From positions 248,001-312,000 of the forward strand of contig NZ_VCPD01000001.1 of assembly GCF_005938215.1 (NCBI RefSeq): 64,000 nucleotides of DNA. Direction: 5' to 3'. The stretch is from Ruegeria sediminis (lineage in GTDB: Bacteria > Pseudomonadota > Alphaproteobacteria > Rhodobacterales > Rhodobacteraceae). Within the stretch, counting starts at the first letter, position 1; each line of letters begins with the position of its first letter. The position numbers and the translations under genes are program-made. Under the pieces are notes generated by a model, which saw only the letters and a list, made by a program, of their open reading frames with translations, did no database searches and had not been told where the DNA came from. Below, piece after piece: positions 33,165-40,985 of this stretch.

Positions 33165-34406
33165 ATGCACGAGCGCCGAATTCCCGAATGGGTCCGTCAT
33201 GCCCCTGCCCCCTCGGTGCGGGATTTCGGGATTCTTGCCGGGCTCGAAGCGGTGGTGCGCGGCATCCTGATCTCGGTCTTTCCGCTGATCATGTACCGGG
33301 CGCTGGGCGACGCGGCGACGGTGTCCTTCTTGTATTTCCTGATCGGGATCGTTTCGCTGGTGGCGGGGCTGATGATGCCGTTCGTCATCCGCTACATCCC
33401 GCGCCGCTGGGCCTATACCGGCGGGTGCCTGCTGTTCATCGCCGGCGCGGGGCTGGCGATCCTGGGCAGCCCCGAGGCGGTGGTGGCGGCGCTGGCCTGC
33501 AACACCGTGGCGGCGGTGGTCACCTTCATCTGCTTCAACGCCTATGTCCTGGATTACATCGACCGGATCGAGCTTGGCCGCTGCGAAACCAGCCGGATGT
33601 TCTACAGCGCGCTCGGCTGGACGGCGGGGCCGATGGCGGGCGTGCTGCTGATGGAGGTCTGGGCCCCAGCCCCCTTCGTGATCAGCGCGGTGGCGGCCGC
33701 GGTGATGCTGGCGGTGTTCTGGGTGCTGCGGCTGGGCAACGGCAAGCTGATCACCAAGGCGCGTGGCCCGGCGAAGAACCCGCTGGCCTTCCTGCCGCGT
33801 TTCTTCGCGCAGCCGAGGCTGGTGGCCGGGTACCTGTTCGCCATGATCCGGTCCTGCGGCTGGTGGATCTATATCGTCTACCTGCCGATCTTCGCCATCC
33901 AGAACGGATTGGGCGATCAGTTGGGCGGCATCCTTCTGTCCTTCACCAACGGGATGCTGTTCACCTCGCCGCTGATCCTGCGCTGGGTGCAGGGGCGGTC
34001 ACTGCGGGCGGCGGTGCGCACCGGCTTTGCCGTTGGGGCCGTCTGCTTCCTGACCGCGGGCATCCTGGCGGGTTGGCCGGTGGTGGCGGTGGCGGCGCTG
34101 GTCCTCGGCTCCATCTGGCTGATCCTGCTGGACATCTGCGCCGGGCTGCCGTTCCTGATGGCGGTGAAGCCGTCCGAGCGGACCGAGATGTCGGCGATCT
34201 ATTCCAGCTACCGCGACGTCTCGGGCATCCTGACGCCGGGGGTTGCGTCGCTGGTGCTGCTGGCGACGCCGGTGGCGGGGATCTTTGTGGCAGGCGGCCT
34301 GGCGCTGATCGGCGCATGGCTGATCGCCGCGCGGCTGCATCCGCGGCTCGGGCGCCCGCGGGAGCCGTGGCAGCCGGGTTCGCTGGCCGAACCGGACGTG
34401 ATCTAG
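33165..34406 (+). CDS. Major facilitator superfamily transporter
   Basis: The 413-residue protein has about twelve membrane segments with a polar central loop near residues 188-200. RYIPRRWAYTGG after helix 2 corresponds to the MFS loop motif region. The substrate is unknown. Its TAG stop shares CTAG with the convergent ABC-2 permease gene. Confidence 0.85.
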   Translation: MHERRIPEWVRHAPAPSVRDFGILAGLEAVVRGILISVFPLIMYRALGDAATVSFLYFLIGIVSLVAGLMMPFVIRYIPRRWAYTGGCLLFIAGAGLAILGSPEAVVAALACNTVAAVVTFICFNAYVLDYIDRIELGRCETSRMFYSALGWTAGPMAGVLLMEVWAPAPFVISAVAAAVMLAVFWVLRLGNGKLITKARGPAKNPLAFLPRFFAQPRLVAGYLFAMIRSCGWWIYIVYLPIFAIQNGLGDQLGGILLSFTNGMLFTSPLILRWVQGRSLRAAVRTGFAVGAVCFLTAGILAGWPVVAVAALVLGSIWLILLDICAGLPFLMAVKPSERTEMSAIYSSYRDVSGILTPGVASLVLLATPVAGIFVAGGLALIGAWLIAARLHPRLGRPREPWQPGSLAEPDVI

Positions 34407-35206
34407 GCCTTGAGCCGGTAGCCGGTCCGCAGCATCTGCCAGGTGACGGCGCAGACCAGCAGCGTCGCGCCGGTGCAGACCGCCAGACCCAGCCAGGGAG
34501 AGCTGTCCGACACTCCGATCATGCCGAAGCGCAGACCGTCGATCAGGTAGAACACCGGGTTGGCATGGGTCAGCCGGTTCAGCAGCGGCGGCAGCGCGTC
34601 CACCGAGTAGAACGTGCCCGACAGGAAGGCGAGCGGGGTCACGATGAAATTGGTGATCGCCGCCATCTGGTCGAACTTGTTGGCGAAGATCCCGGCGAAC
34701 AGGCCCAGCGCCCCCATGAAGGCCCCGCCGAGCACGACGAAGGCGAGCGACAGCAGCAGGTTCTGCGGCACCAGCCCCAGCAGCAGCGCCATCGCGAGGC
34801 CGACCGACAGCGCGATCAGCGCACCGCGCGCCACCCCGCCCGCCAGGTAGCCCAGCAGAATCTCGAGCGGCGACAGCGGCGGCATCAGGGTGTCCACGAT
34901 GTTGCCCTGCACCTTGGCGATGACCATCGAGGAGGAGGTGTTGGCGAAGGCGTTCTGGATCACCGTCATCATCATGATGCCGGGCGCCAGGAAGGTCAGG
35001 AACGGCACGCCCATCACGTCCGGCCGGCCCGGCCCGACCGCGATGTTGAAGATCAGCAGGAACAGCCCGGCGGTGACCAGCGGCGCCAGCAGAGTCTGCG
35101 TCCACACGACCAGGAACCGCAGCACCTCGCGCTGCGCCAGCGTGTAAAGACCCATCCAGTTGAATCGGCCGAACCCGCGCTCGCCCCGGTCCGTGAGATT
35201 CTGCAT
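34403..35206 (-). CDS. ABC-2 type transporter permease
   Basis: The 267-residue permease has six predicted membrane segments and the ABC-2 signature region (FAGIFANKFDQMAAITNFIVTPLAFLSG in pieces) near residues 170-197. No ATPase gene is adjacent, so the partner is elsewhere. It resembles drug/polysaccharide exporters of the NodJ/DrrB type. It is divergent from gcrA, and its 5' region contains three GANTC sites with the intergenic gap. Confidence 0.88.
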   Translation of the reverse strand: MQNLTDRGERGFGRFNWMGLYTLAQREVLRFLVVWTQTLLAPLVTAGLFLLIFNIAVGPGRPDVMGVPFLTFLAPGIMMMTVIQNAFANTSSSMVIAKVQGNIVDTLMPPLSPLEILLGYLAGGVARGALIALSVGLAMALLLGLVPQNLLLSLAFVVLGGAFMGALGLFAGIFANKFDQMAAITNFIVTPLAFLSGTFYSVDALPPLLNRLTHANPVFYLIDGLRFGMIGVSDSSPWLGLAVCTGATLLVCAVTWQMLRTGYRLKA

Positions 35207-35227
35207 GTTCCCGCCCCCGTCTGATTC
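35162..35227. promoter_or_regulatory. Cluster of three GANTC sites upstream of gcrA
   Basis: GAATC at 35162-35166 and GATTC at 35197-35201 and 35223-35227 are targets of the CcrM cell-cycle methyltransferase. In alphaproteobacteria GcrA acts at promoters with methylated GANTC. The nearest site is about 110 bp from the gcrA start and 17-21 bp from the divergent ABC permease start. Confidence 0.4.
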
Positions 35228-35336
35228 GAAGATGCCTTGTAACTCGGCCCGCAGTGATTAGAATAGGGCGTCGAGACGAATTCCGAAGGCGGCCGCGATA
35301 ATGGGGGCCGCTTTCCCGCTTTTTGAAAGGCTACCC

Positions 35337-35915
35337 ATGTCCTGGACTGACGAGCGCGTTGAACTGCTCAAGAAAATGTGGGGCGAAGGCCAGTCGGCCA
35401 GCCAGATCGCCAAGGAACTGGGCGGCGTGACCCGCAACGCCGTGATCGGCAAGGTGCACCGCCTGGGCCTGTCGAACCGCACCTCGGGCAGCGCGCCCGC
35501 CAAGGCGGAGGTCAAGGAGAAACCCGCGCCCGCCGCTCCCAAGGCCGAGGCCAAGCCCAAACCCGCGCCCAAGACCGAACCGGCCCGCCCGGCCGCGGCG
35601 CCCGCCGCCGAAGCCAAGCCTGCCGCGCCTGCGCGCCGCCAGATCATTCCGGCCGGCCAGCCGCTGCCGCCGCAGCCCTCGGCCAACGAGATCAGCCCCG
35701 AGGCGCTGGCCAAGGTCAACGAGGTCGAGAAAAAGGCCAAGAAGCTGACGCTGATGGAGCTGACCGAGCGCACCTGCAAATGGCCGGTGGGCGATCCGGC
35801 AACCGAGGATTTCTGGTTCTGCGGCCTGCCGGTGGAACAGGGCAAGCCCTATTGCGAGGCGCATGTGGGCGTCGCGTTCCAGCCGATGAGCGCCCGCCGC
35901 GACCGCCGCCGCTGA
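35337..35915 (+). CDS. gcrA: GcrA cell-cycle regulator
   Basis: GcrA binds sigma-70 RNA polymerase and stimulates transcription at CcrM-methylated promoters. The 192-residue protein has the N-terminal helix-turn-helix MSWTDERVELLKKMWGEG...NAVIGKVHRLGLSNR. A long Ala/Pro/Lys linker (about 50-115) leads to the C-terminal sigma-binding domain with CKWP, FCGLP and YCEAH. The start follows GAAAGG. It is a single-gene unit closed by a strong terminator. Confidence 0.96.
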   Translation: MSWTDERVELLKKMWGEGQSASQIAKELGGVTRNAVIGKVHRLGLSNRTSGSAPAKAEVKEKPAPAAPKAEAKPKPAPKTEPARPAAAPAAEAKPAAPARRQIIPAGQPLPPQPSANEISPEALAKVNEVEKKAKKLTLMELTERTCKWPVGDPATEDFWFCGLPVEQGKPYCEAHVGVAFQPMSARRDRRR

Positions 35916-35940
35916 GGCCGCGCCGATACCCGGACAAAGA

Positions 35941-35967
35941 CCCGCGCCGCAAGGTGCGGGTTTTTTT
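35941..35967 (+). terminator. gcrA terminator
   Basis: CCCGCGCC, a GCAA loop and GGTGCGGG (one G-U pair) are followed by seven T, 25 nt past the gcrA stop. Confidence 0.9.
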
Positions 35968-36143
35968 GTTGCGCGGTCCACTGTGGCGACCGGTTCGCCG
36001 CGTTCCGCAGGGGCAACCACGCCGGCGGGCACGGCGAAATTTCGCGTTTCTGGTCAACAACTTCCGACAGATTCGGGTAACGCGGTCCGGCCTGGCTGTG
36101 GCGGGTTCGGAAACCTTTGGAACATCGCGGTTAATTCATACCC

Positions 36144-36176
36144 AATCGCGGCCAATCGCGTTCTGAAATCGCGATT
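36144..36176. repeat. Triple AATCGCG motif upstream of J-domain gene
   Basis: AATCGCG occurs at 36144-36150, 36154-36160 and 36167-36173, spaced 10 and 13 bp. The last copy is part of the perfect palindrome AATCGCGATT (36167-36176). The spacing of about one helical turn suggests a protein-binding array. The region 35968-36270 is otherwise without a recognised feature. Confidence 0.35.
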
Positions 36177-36270
36177 GTCTCCGTTGCGCGCCCAAAGAAA
36201 CGGATGAATTTGACAGCGGCACGGCATTGACGCGAGGGTGAACCTTACTACGGTTGAAGAGTTTTTGAGT

Positions 36271-36945
36271 ATGGGTCCGATTGACAAAGTCAGGGCGCGC
36301 ACGGCGGCCCTCGAGGAGTTGGGTGTCGATGTCGACGCCGGCCCCGATGAAATCCGCGAAGCCTGGAGACGCGTCGCATTTCAGGCGCATCCCGATCACT
36401 CGGGCGGGGACAACGAGGATTTCGCCCGCGCCAAGGCCGCCTATGACGTGCTTCGCAAGGAAGGTCTGGCGGGTTCGGCGCACTGCGCCAGGAACGTCCC
36501 GCCAAAACCCCGCCGGCCGAAAATCGAAGTGCGGGTCATCGAGTTTTCAGTCGAGGAAATGGCCACCTGTCAGGCCCTTCTGGATGCCAACGTCGTCAGC
36601 TTGGACAACCTGTCCTTCGTCGATGCCGACGGGCTGAAGGAAAAGCCTGCCCAGCCCGCCGCGCGGGATGGCGCGCCGAAGGATCATGTGGCGATTGCCG
36701 TCCGCTGCCACGGGCGTCACCTGACATATATCGTCGCGTCCACCGCCGAGGCGGGCATCAACCGCGTGGCGCTGCCCGCCTCGGTGCTGGAACACGCCCG
36801 CCGGGCCAAGCCGAAGATCGTCGTGTTCCGCTGCCCCAAGGCCGGTACGGGCGAGGTTACGCTTCCGGCGACGATCCAGTCGCAGATGTTTCCGGGCGCA
36901 AGGCAGGTCTCGATCCGTTTCCAGTCGGGCGTCGGCCAATCCTGA
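36271..36945 (+). CDS. J-domain (DnaJ-like) protein
   Basis: The 224-residue protein has an N-terminal J-domain with the catalytic tripeptide in QAHPDHSGGD and helix IV FARAKAAYDVLRKEG, so it can stimulate a DnaK-type ATPase. It lacks Gly/Phe and zinc-finger regions. The remaining 150 residues are an unrecognised C-terminal domain. I use ATG 36271; a GTG at 36238 in the same frame would add 11 residues. It is convergent with the YHS gene. Confidence 0.8.
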   Translation: MGPIDKVRARTAALEELGVDVDAGPDEIREAWRRVAFQAHPDHSGGDNEDFARAKAAYDVLRKEGLAGSAHCARNVPPKPRRPKIEVRVIEFSVEEMATCQALLDANVVSLDNLSFVDADGLKEKPAQPAARDGAPKDHVAIAVRCHGRHLTYIVASTAEAGINRVALPASVLEHARRAKPKIVVFRCPKAGTGEVTLPATIQSQMFPGARQVSIRFQSGVGQS

Positions 36946-36966
36946 TCCTGCCGGGGCGGACGGCGA

Positions 36967-37485
36967 TCAGTTGCTCACCGGCGCATCGGAGGTGAAGTTC
37001 GGAATCACGTTGGTCGAGGCATCGGCGGATTCGATCCCCGGCCAGTTGCCCTCGGCAATGTTGATGTTTCCGGGGATGTCCTCTTCCCAGAACCCGACGA
37101 CATTGGTGGTGATGTTGAGATAGAGCTTGTCATCGACGATCCGCCAGAGGTTCGGGTTGCCGGGTACCTTGCCGCCCTTGGACACGCCGTAGGCGCAGTG
37201 GCCGTCATATTGGGGCGCGTAAAAGGCGGGGTTTTCCAGGAACTTGTCGCGGTTCTCTTCGGTCGCAAAGGCCCAGGTGGCGCCGTTGTAGTCGGCGGTG
37301 ATGTCAGCGCGGCCCTTGACGCCTTCGGGCTGCGGCGCGCCGACGGCGGCCTGATCGAGACCGCGATAGGCGACCACGTCGTAGCCGGAGACGGCAAAGC
37401 CGGTGCCGTCGACATATTGCGGGCCGGCATGGGCGGGAAGGGCAAAGGCCGCGGCGGCGGCGATGGCAAGGGCGAAACGCTTCAT
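36967..37485 (-). CDS. Exported YHS-domain protein
   Basis: The 172-residue precursor has a signal peptide (MKRFALAIAAAAAFALPAHA). A YHS-type domain follows with the VSGYDVVAYRGLDQAAVG start, ATWAFATEENRDKFLENPAFYAPQYDGHCAYG in segments and a single mature cysteine. YHS domains occur in metal-handling enzymes, but this stand-alone exported form has no assigned function. AAAAGGA precedes ATG 37485. Confidence 0.85.
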   Translation of the reverse strand: MKRFALAIAAAAAFALPAHAGPQYVDGTGFAVSGYDVVAYRGLDQAAVGAPQPEGVKGRADITADYNGATWAFATEENRDKFLENPAFYAPQYDGHCAYGVSKGGKVPGNPNLWRIVDDKLYLNITTNVVGFWEEDIPGNINIAEGNWPGIESADASTNVIPNFTSDAPVSN

Positions 37486-37733
37486 GTCTGTGGTCCTTTT
37501 CGTTCGACTCGTTCGGGGCACCGGCGCGGACCGGTCCGGAGGCGAGAATATGGATTTCCGACCGCAATCGCAGGGGGCCTCGCGCCGATGTGAGAGCGGT
37601 TGGGGCATTCGTGAAGCGGCGCCGGGAAATGTTACGACGCGGCTCTTGCCCACGGGGTTGGACTCTGGCCTATTCGGCATTAGCTGAGAACGGAACGGGC
37701 GCACCGGGCCCGAAACTACGAGAAAGGCGCGCA

Positions 37734-38612
37734 ATGAGCGACAACTCCACATACTCCCCGCCCAAGGTCTGGACCTGGGACGGCACCAGCGGCGGCCGGT
37801 TCGCCAGCATCAACCGTCCGGTCGCAGGCGCCACGCATGACCGGGAACTGCCGGTCGGCAAGCATCCGCTGCAGCTTTATTCGCTGGCCACGCCCAACGG
37901 GGTGAAGGTGACGGTGATGCTGGAAGAGCTTCTGGCGCTGGGACATGCGGGGGCCGAATACGATGCCTGGCTGATCAGCATCACCGACGGCGAGCAGTTC
38001 GGTTCGGGCTTTGTCGAGATCAACCCGAACTCCAAGATCCCGGCGCTGATGGACCGGTCCGGCAAGGAGCCGGTGCGCGTCTTCGAAAGCGCCTCGATCC
38101 TGTTCCATCTGGCCGAGAAATTCGGGGAATTCCTGCCCAAGGAAGGTCCGGCGCGGACCGAGGTGATGAACTGGGTGTTCTGGCAGATGGGCAGCGCGCC
38201 CTACCTGGGCGGCGGGTTCGGACATTTCTACGCCTATGCGCCGGAGAAGTGGGAATACCCGATCAACCGCTTCTCGATGGAGGCGAAGCGGCAGTTGGAC
38301 GTGCTGGACCGGGAACTGGCGGACAAGACCTATATCGCGGGCGAGGACTACTCGATCGCCGACATCGCGATCTGGCCCTGGTACGGGCAGCTGGTGCTGG
38401 GACGTTTGTATGACGCCGGCGAGTTCCTGGACGTGACCAGCTACAAGAACGTGCTGCGCTGGGCCGAGATGATCGACGCCCGTCCGGCGGTCAGCCGGGG
38501 GCGGATGGTCAACCGCGCGTCCGGCGAGCCGCGCTTCCAGCTGCGCGAGCGTCACGACGCCAGCGACTTCGACACCCGCACGCAGGACAAGCTGGACGCC
38601 GCCGCGGAATGA
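37734..38612 (+). CDS. yghU: YghU-type glutathione S-transferase / disulfide reductase
   Basis: The 292-residue protein has an N-terminal extension with SGGRFASINRPVAGATHDRELPVG. The thioredoxin-like GST domain (LYSLATPNGVKVTVMLEELL) and the helical C-terminal domain follow. This matches the nu-class YghU/YfcG group, which reduces disulfides with glutathione. AAAGG precedes ATG 37734. It is convergent with sseB across a terminator hairpin. Confidence 0.93.
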   Translation: MSDNSTYSPPKVWTWDGTSGGRFASINRPVAGATHDRELPVGKHPLQLYSLATPNGVKVTVMLEELLALGHAGAEYDAWLISITDGEQFGSGFVEINPNSKIPALMDRSGKEPVRVFESASILFHLAEKFGEFLPKEGPARTEVMNWVFWQMGSAPYLGGGFGHFYAYAPEKWEYPINRFSMEAKRQLDVLDRELADKTYIAGEDYSIADIAIWPWYGQLVLGRLYDAGEFLDVTSYKNVLRWAEMIDARPAVSRGRMVNRASGEPRFQLRERHDASDFDTRTQDKLDAAAE

Positions 38613-38630
38613 TCCGAGGAACGATTGGAG

Positions 38631-38668
38631 GGGCCGGGTCGCCTGGGCGCGCCCGGCCCTTGCTATTT
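38631..38668. terminator. Hairpin between convergent yghU and sseB-like genes
   Basis: GGGCCGGG (38631-38638) pairs with CCCGGCCC (38652-38659), with further pairing inside the loop. A T-containing tail (TTGCTATTT) follows on the plus strand. Confidence 0.6.
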
Positions 38669-39451
38669 CAGGATCGGCGGGCGGTCCGGGTCTGAGCCGG
38701 GCGCGGGCCGTACGGCGCGCTGCTCGGACCGCTGCGGCAGGTCGAACCTGAGACCCGCCTTGGCCAGATGCGCCGTCACCGGATCGTCGGGCGCAAAGAA
38801 ACCCACATCCATCGCCCCCGCCTCGATGCCCGAGAAGGTCAGCGCCTCGGACGCGGCCTTGGCCAGCGCGCCCTGCGCTTCGGTCACTGCCCCGACGAAG
38901 CCCAGCATGTGGCCGCGCGCGCCGCCCGCGTCCACGGTGCCCACCAGAAACGCCGTCTGCGCCAGCCCCGCCGTCGTCGCCAGCTTGGCGTCGAGCGCGG
39001 CGATCAGGTTTTCCGGCAGCCCCTTGGGCGCGTGAAACTCGGCGATCCGCGTCTGCACCTCGTCCGGGACGTGGCTGAGCGTGTCGCTGAGCCAGCCCAT
39101 CGCTTCGGCCGGGATCAGGATCGATGAGGGCGCGACTTCGAGGTTCAATCCCAGCCCGATGCCCTGCCCTGCCAGCATCGCCGACAGCACCCGCCCGGAA
39201 AGCGCGGCATAGGGCGCGGGCCGGCCGGCGAAGCGGGCCAGACGGTCCTCGCGGTCGAAGGCCAGCACGAAACGCCCGTCGGCCACGTCGAACAGCTCGG
39301 GCGAGATGTTCTCATCCGCGGCTTCTTCGGTCAGCAGCAGGAACAGTTCGGCGTCGGCCAGCCGTTCGAAAAAGCGGAGCCGGGCCGCGTCATCCTGCGG
39401 CGCGGCTTCCATTGCCGCGTGGGCCGCATCCAGCGCCGTCGTGTCAGTCAT
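38663..39451 (-). CDS. SseB-family protein
   Basis: The 262-residue protein contains an N-terminal SseB-like domain (LFFLLTEEA-type strand near 35-45, DGRFVLAFDREDRLARF near 58-74) of unknown biochemical role. A second half may also be SseB-related. Its ATG overlaps the stop of the upstream uracil-DNA-glycosylase-like gene by 8 bp, so the two are translationally coupled. Confidence 0.82.
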   Translation of the reverse strand: MTDTTALDAAHAAMEAAPQDDAARLRFFERLADAELFLLLTEEAADENISPELFDVADGRFVLAFDREDRLARFAGRPAPYAALSGRVLSAMLAGQGIGLGLNLEVAPSSILIPAEAMGWLSDTLSHVPDEVQTRIAEFHAPKGLPENLIAALDAKLATTAGLAQTAFLVGTVDAGGARGHMLGFVGAVTEAQGALAKAASEALTFSGIEAGAMDVGFFAPDDPVTAHLAKAGLRFDLPQRSEQRAVRPAPGSDPDRPPILK

Positions 39452-40088
39452 TCAGCACCTCCTGCACCCGCGCGCGCAGGACCGGCAGCAACTCGGCCTC
39501 GAACCACGGGTTCTTCTTCAGCCATGCCGTATTGCGCCACGACGGATGTGGCAAGGCGAAGACCCGCGGCGCATGGTCCCGCCAGGAGCGGACGGTTTCG
39601 GTCACGGGGGTTTTGGCGGCGAGGTGGTATTTGTGCGCATGGCCGCCGACGAGGATGGTCAGGGGCACGTCCCCCAACTGGGCCATGACCCGGCCGTGCC
39701 AGGTGCGGCGGCAGACCGGCGGCGGCGGCAGGTCGGCGTTGCGGGCGTCGTAGCCGGGAAAGCAGAAGGCCATCGGCACCACGGCGACGAGGGACAGGTC
39801 ATAGAAGATGTCCTCGCCGATCCCCAGCCAGTCTCGCAGCCGGTCGCCCGAGGGGTCGGTGAAGGGCCGGCCCGAGGCGTGGACCCGCGCGCCAGGCGCC
39901 TGCCCTGCTATCAGGATCCGCGCGCCGGGGCGGAACCAGACCACCGGGCGCGGTTCATGCGCCGTCGCGGTGGCGGCGAAACGCTGGGCGCAGAGGCGGC
40001 AGCCCCTGATCTCGTCAGCAAGCGCGGGCAAGGGCGCAATCCTTGGGCGGAAACCGGGTTGTGCGGGCCATGGCGGAAAGATAGGCAT
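39444..40088 (-). CDS. Uracil-DNA glycosylase-superfamily protein
   Basis: The 214-residue protein has the superfamily motifs ILIAGQAPGARVH (motif 1, with Gln in place of the usual Glu of family 4) and HPSWRN (motif 2). Two cysteines in CRLCAQRF lie near the N-terminus. It resembles the COG1573-type group, not all of which are active on uracil. It is coupled to the SseB-like gene. No clear ribosome site precedes ATG 40088. Confidence 0.85.
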   Translation of the reverse strand: MPIFPPWPAQPGFRPRIAPLPALADEIRGCRLCAQRFAATATAHEPRPVVWFRPGARILIAGQAPGARVHASGRPFTDPSGDRLRDWLGIGEDIFYDLSLVAVVPMAFCFPGYDARNADLPPPPVCRRTWHGRVMAQLGDVPLTILVGGHAHKYHLAAKTPVTETVRSWRDHAPRVFALPHPSWRNTAWLKKNPWFEAELLPVLRARVQEVLND

Positions 40089-40325
40089 CCGGCGGCAGTG
40101 GTCCAGTGGTCAAAGCCCCGCAGCGGAATCCCGCGGAAGCGGACCGGACAGGAGAGACTTGATTGTCACAAAGCTTGCCCAGAGCGCCCCTCCCCGCCCC
40201 GTACGCATTGATCATTTGTTTCACATTTCGGCATAATGTGGCCACCATCCGGGGGTATCGGACAGTACCCCGACAAGGCCGGCCATCCGTGTCCGGCCCG
40301 GATCACGAGAACCGCAAGGCGGCAG

Positions 40326-40985
40326 ATGCTTGAGTTTGAAAACGTCAGCAAGTCCTTCTGGACCGGGACCCGCCGCAAGGTGATCCTGGACCGGGTCTCG
40401 TTCCGGGTGGAACTGGGCAAGTCGCTGGGCATCCTGGCGCCGAACGGCACCGGCAAGACCACACTCATCAACATGATGGCGGGGCTGGAAAAACCGGATG
40501 AGGGCGTGATCCGGCGCGAGTGCCGCGTGTCCTTCCCGATGGGATTCGTGGGCGGCGTGTCCAACATGCTGTCGGCGCTGGAAAACGCGCGCTACATCGC
40601 CAAGATCTACGGCATGGATTCAGACTATGTCGAAGCCTATTGCCGGTGGCTGTGCGATCTGGGGGAGTATTTCAACCAGCCGCTGGGCACCTATTCCTCG
40701 GGGATGCGGGCGCGGTTCACCTTTGCGCTGATGCTGGCGCTGGATTTCGACATGTACCTGATCGACGAGGGCATGCCGGCCACGACGGATGTCGAGTTCA
40801 ACCGCAAGGCCGGATCGATCCTGCGCGAACGGCTGCGCACCACGACCATCGTGATCGTTTCGCACAGCCCCGAGACACTGGAAAAATTTGCCCGGCAGGC
40901 GGCTGTCCTGGTGGACGGGCAGCTTTACATGTTTGACACCTTGGAAGAGGCGAAGCAGCTTTATGACTACCAAACCCAAGGCTAG
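40326..40985 (+). CDS. kpsT: KpsT-like ABC ATPase for capsule polysaccharide export
   Basis: The 219-residue ATPase has Walker A APNGTGKTT, the short-signature TYSSGMRAR typical of polysaccharide exporters, Walker B DMYLIDEGM and H-loop VSHSPE. It would energise capsule export with a KpsM permease. No such permease is adjacent. The stop lies 23 nt inside the following kpsE gene. AAGGCGG precedes ATG 40326. Confidence 0.92.
   Translation: MLEFENVSKSFWTGTRRKVILDRVSFRVELGKSLGILAPNGTGKTTLINMMAGLEKPDEGVIRRECRVSFPMGFVGGVSNMLSALENARYIAKIYGMDSDYVEAYCRWLCDLGEYFNQPLGTYSSGMRARFTFALMLALDFDMYLIDEGMPATTDVEFNRKAGSILRERLRTTTIVIVSHSPETLEKFARQAAVLVDGQLYMFDTLEEAKQLYDYQTQG

Noticed and set aside
34403-35206. 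ABC-2 permease as the missing KpsM for kpsT/kpsE
   Set aside because: It is 5 kb away on the opposite strand as a single gene and resembles NodJ/DrrB-type permeases more than KpsM; the link is not supported by context.
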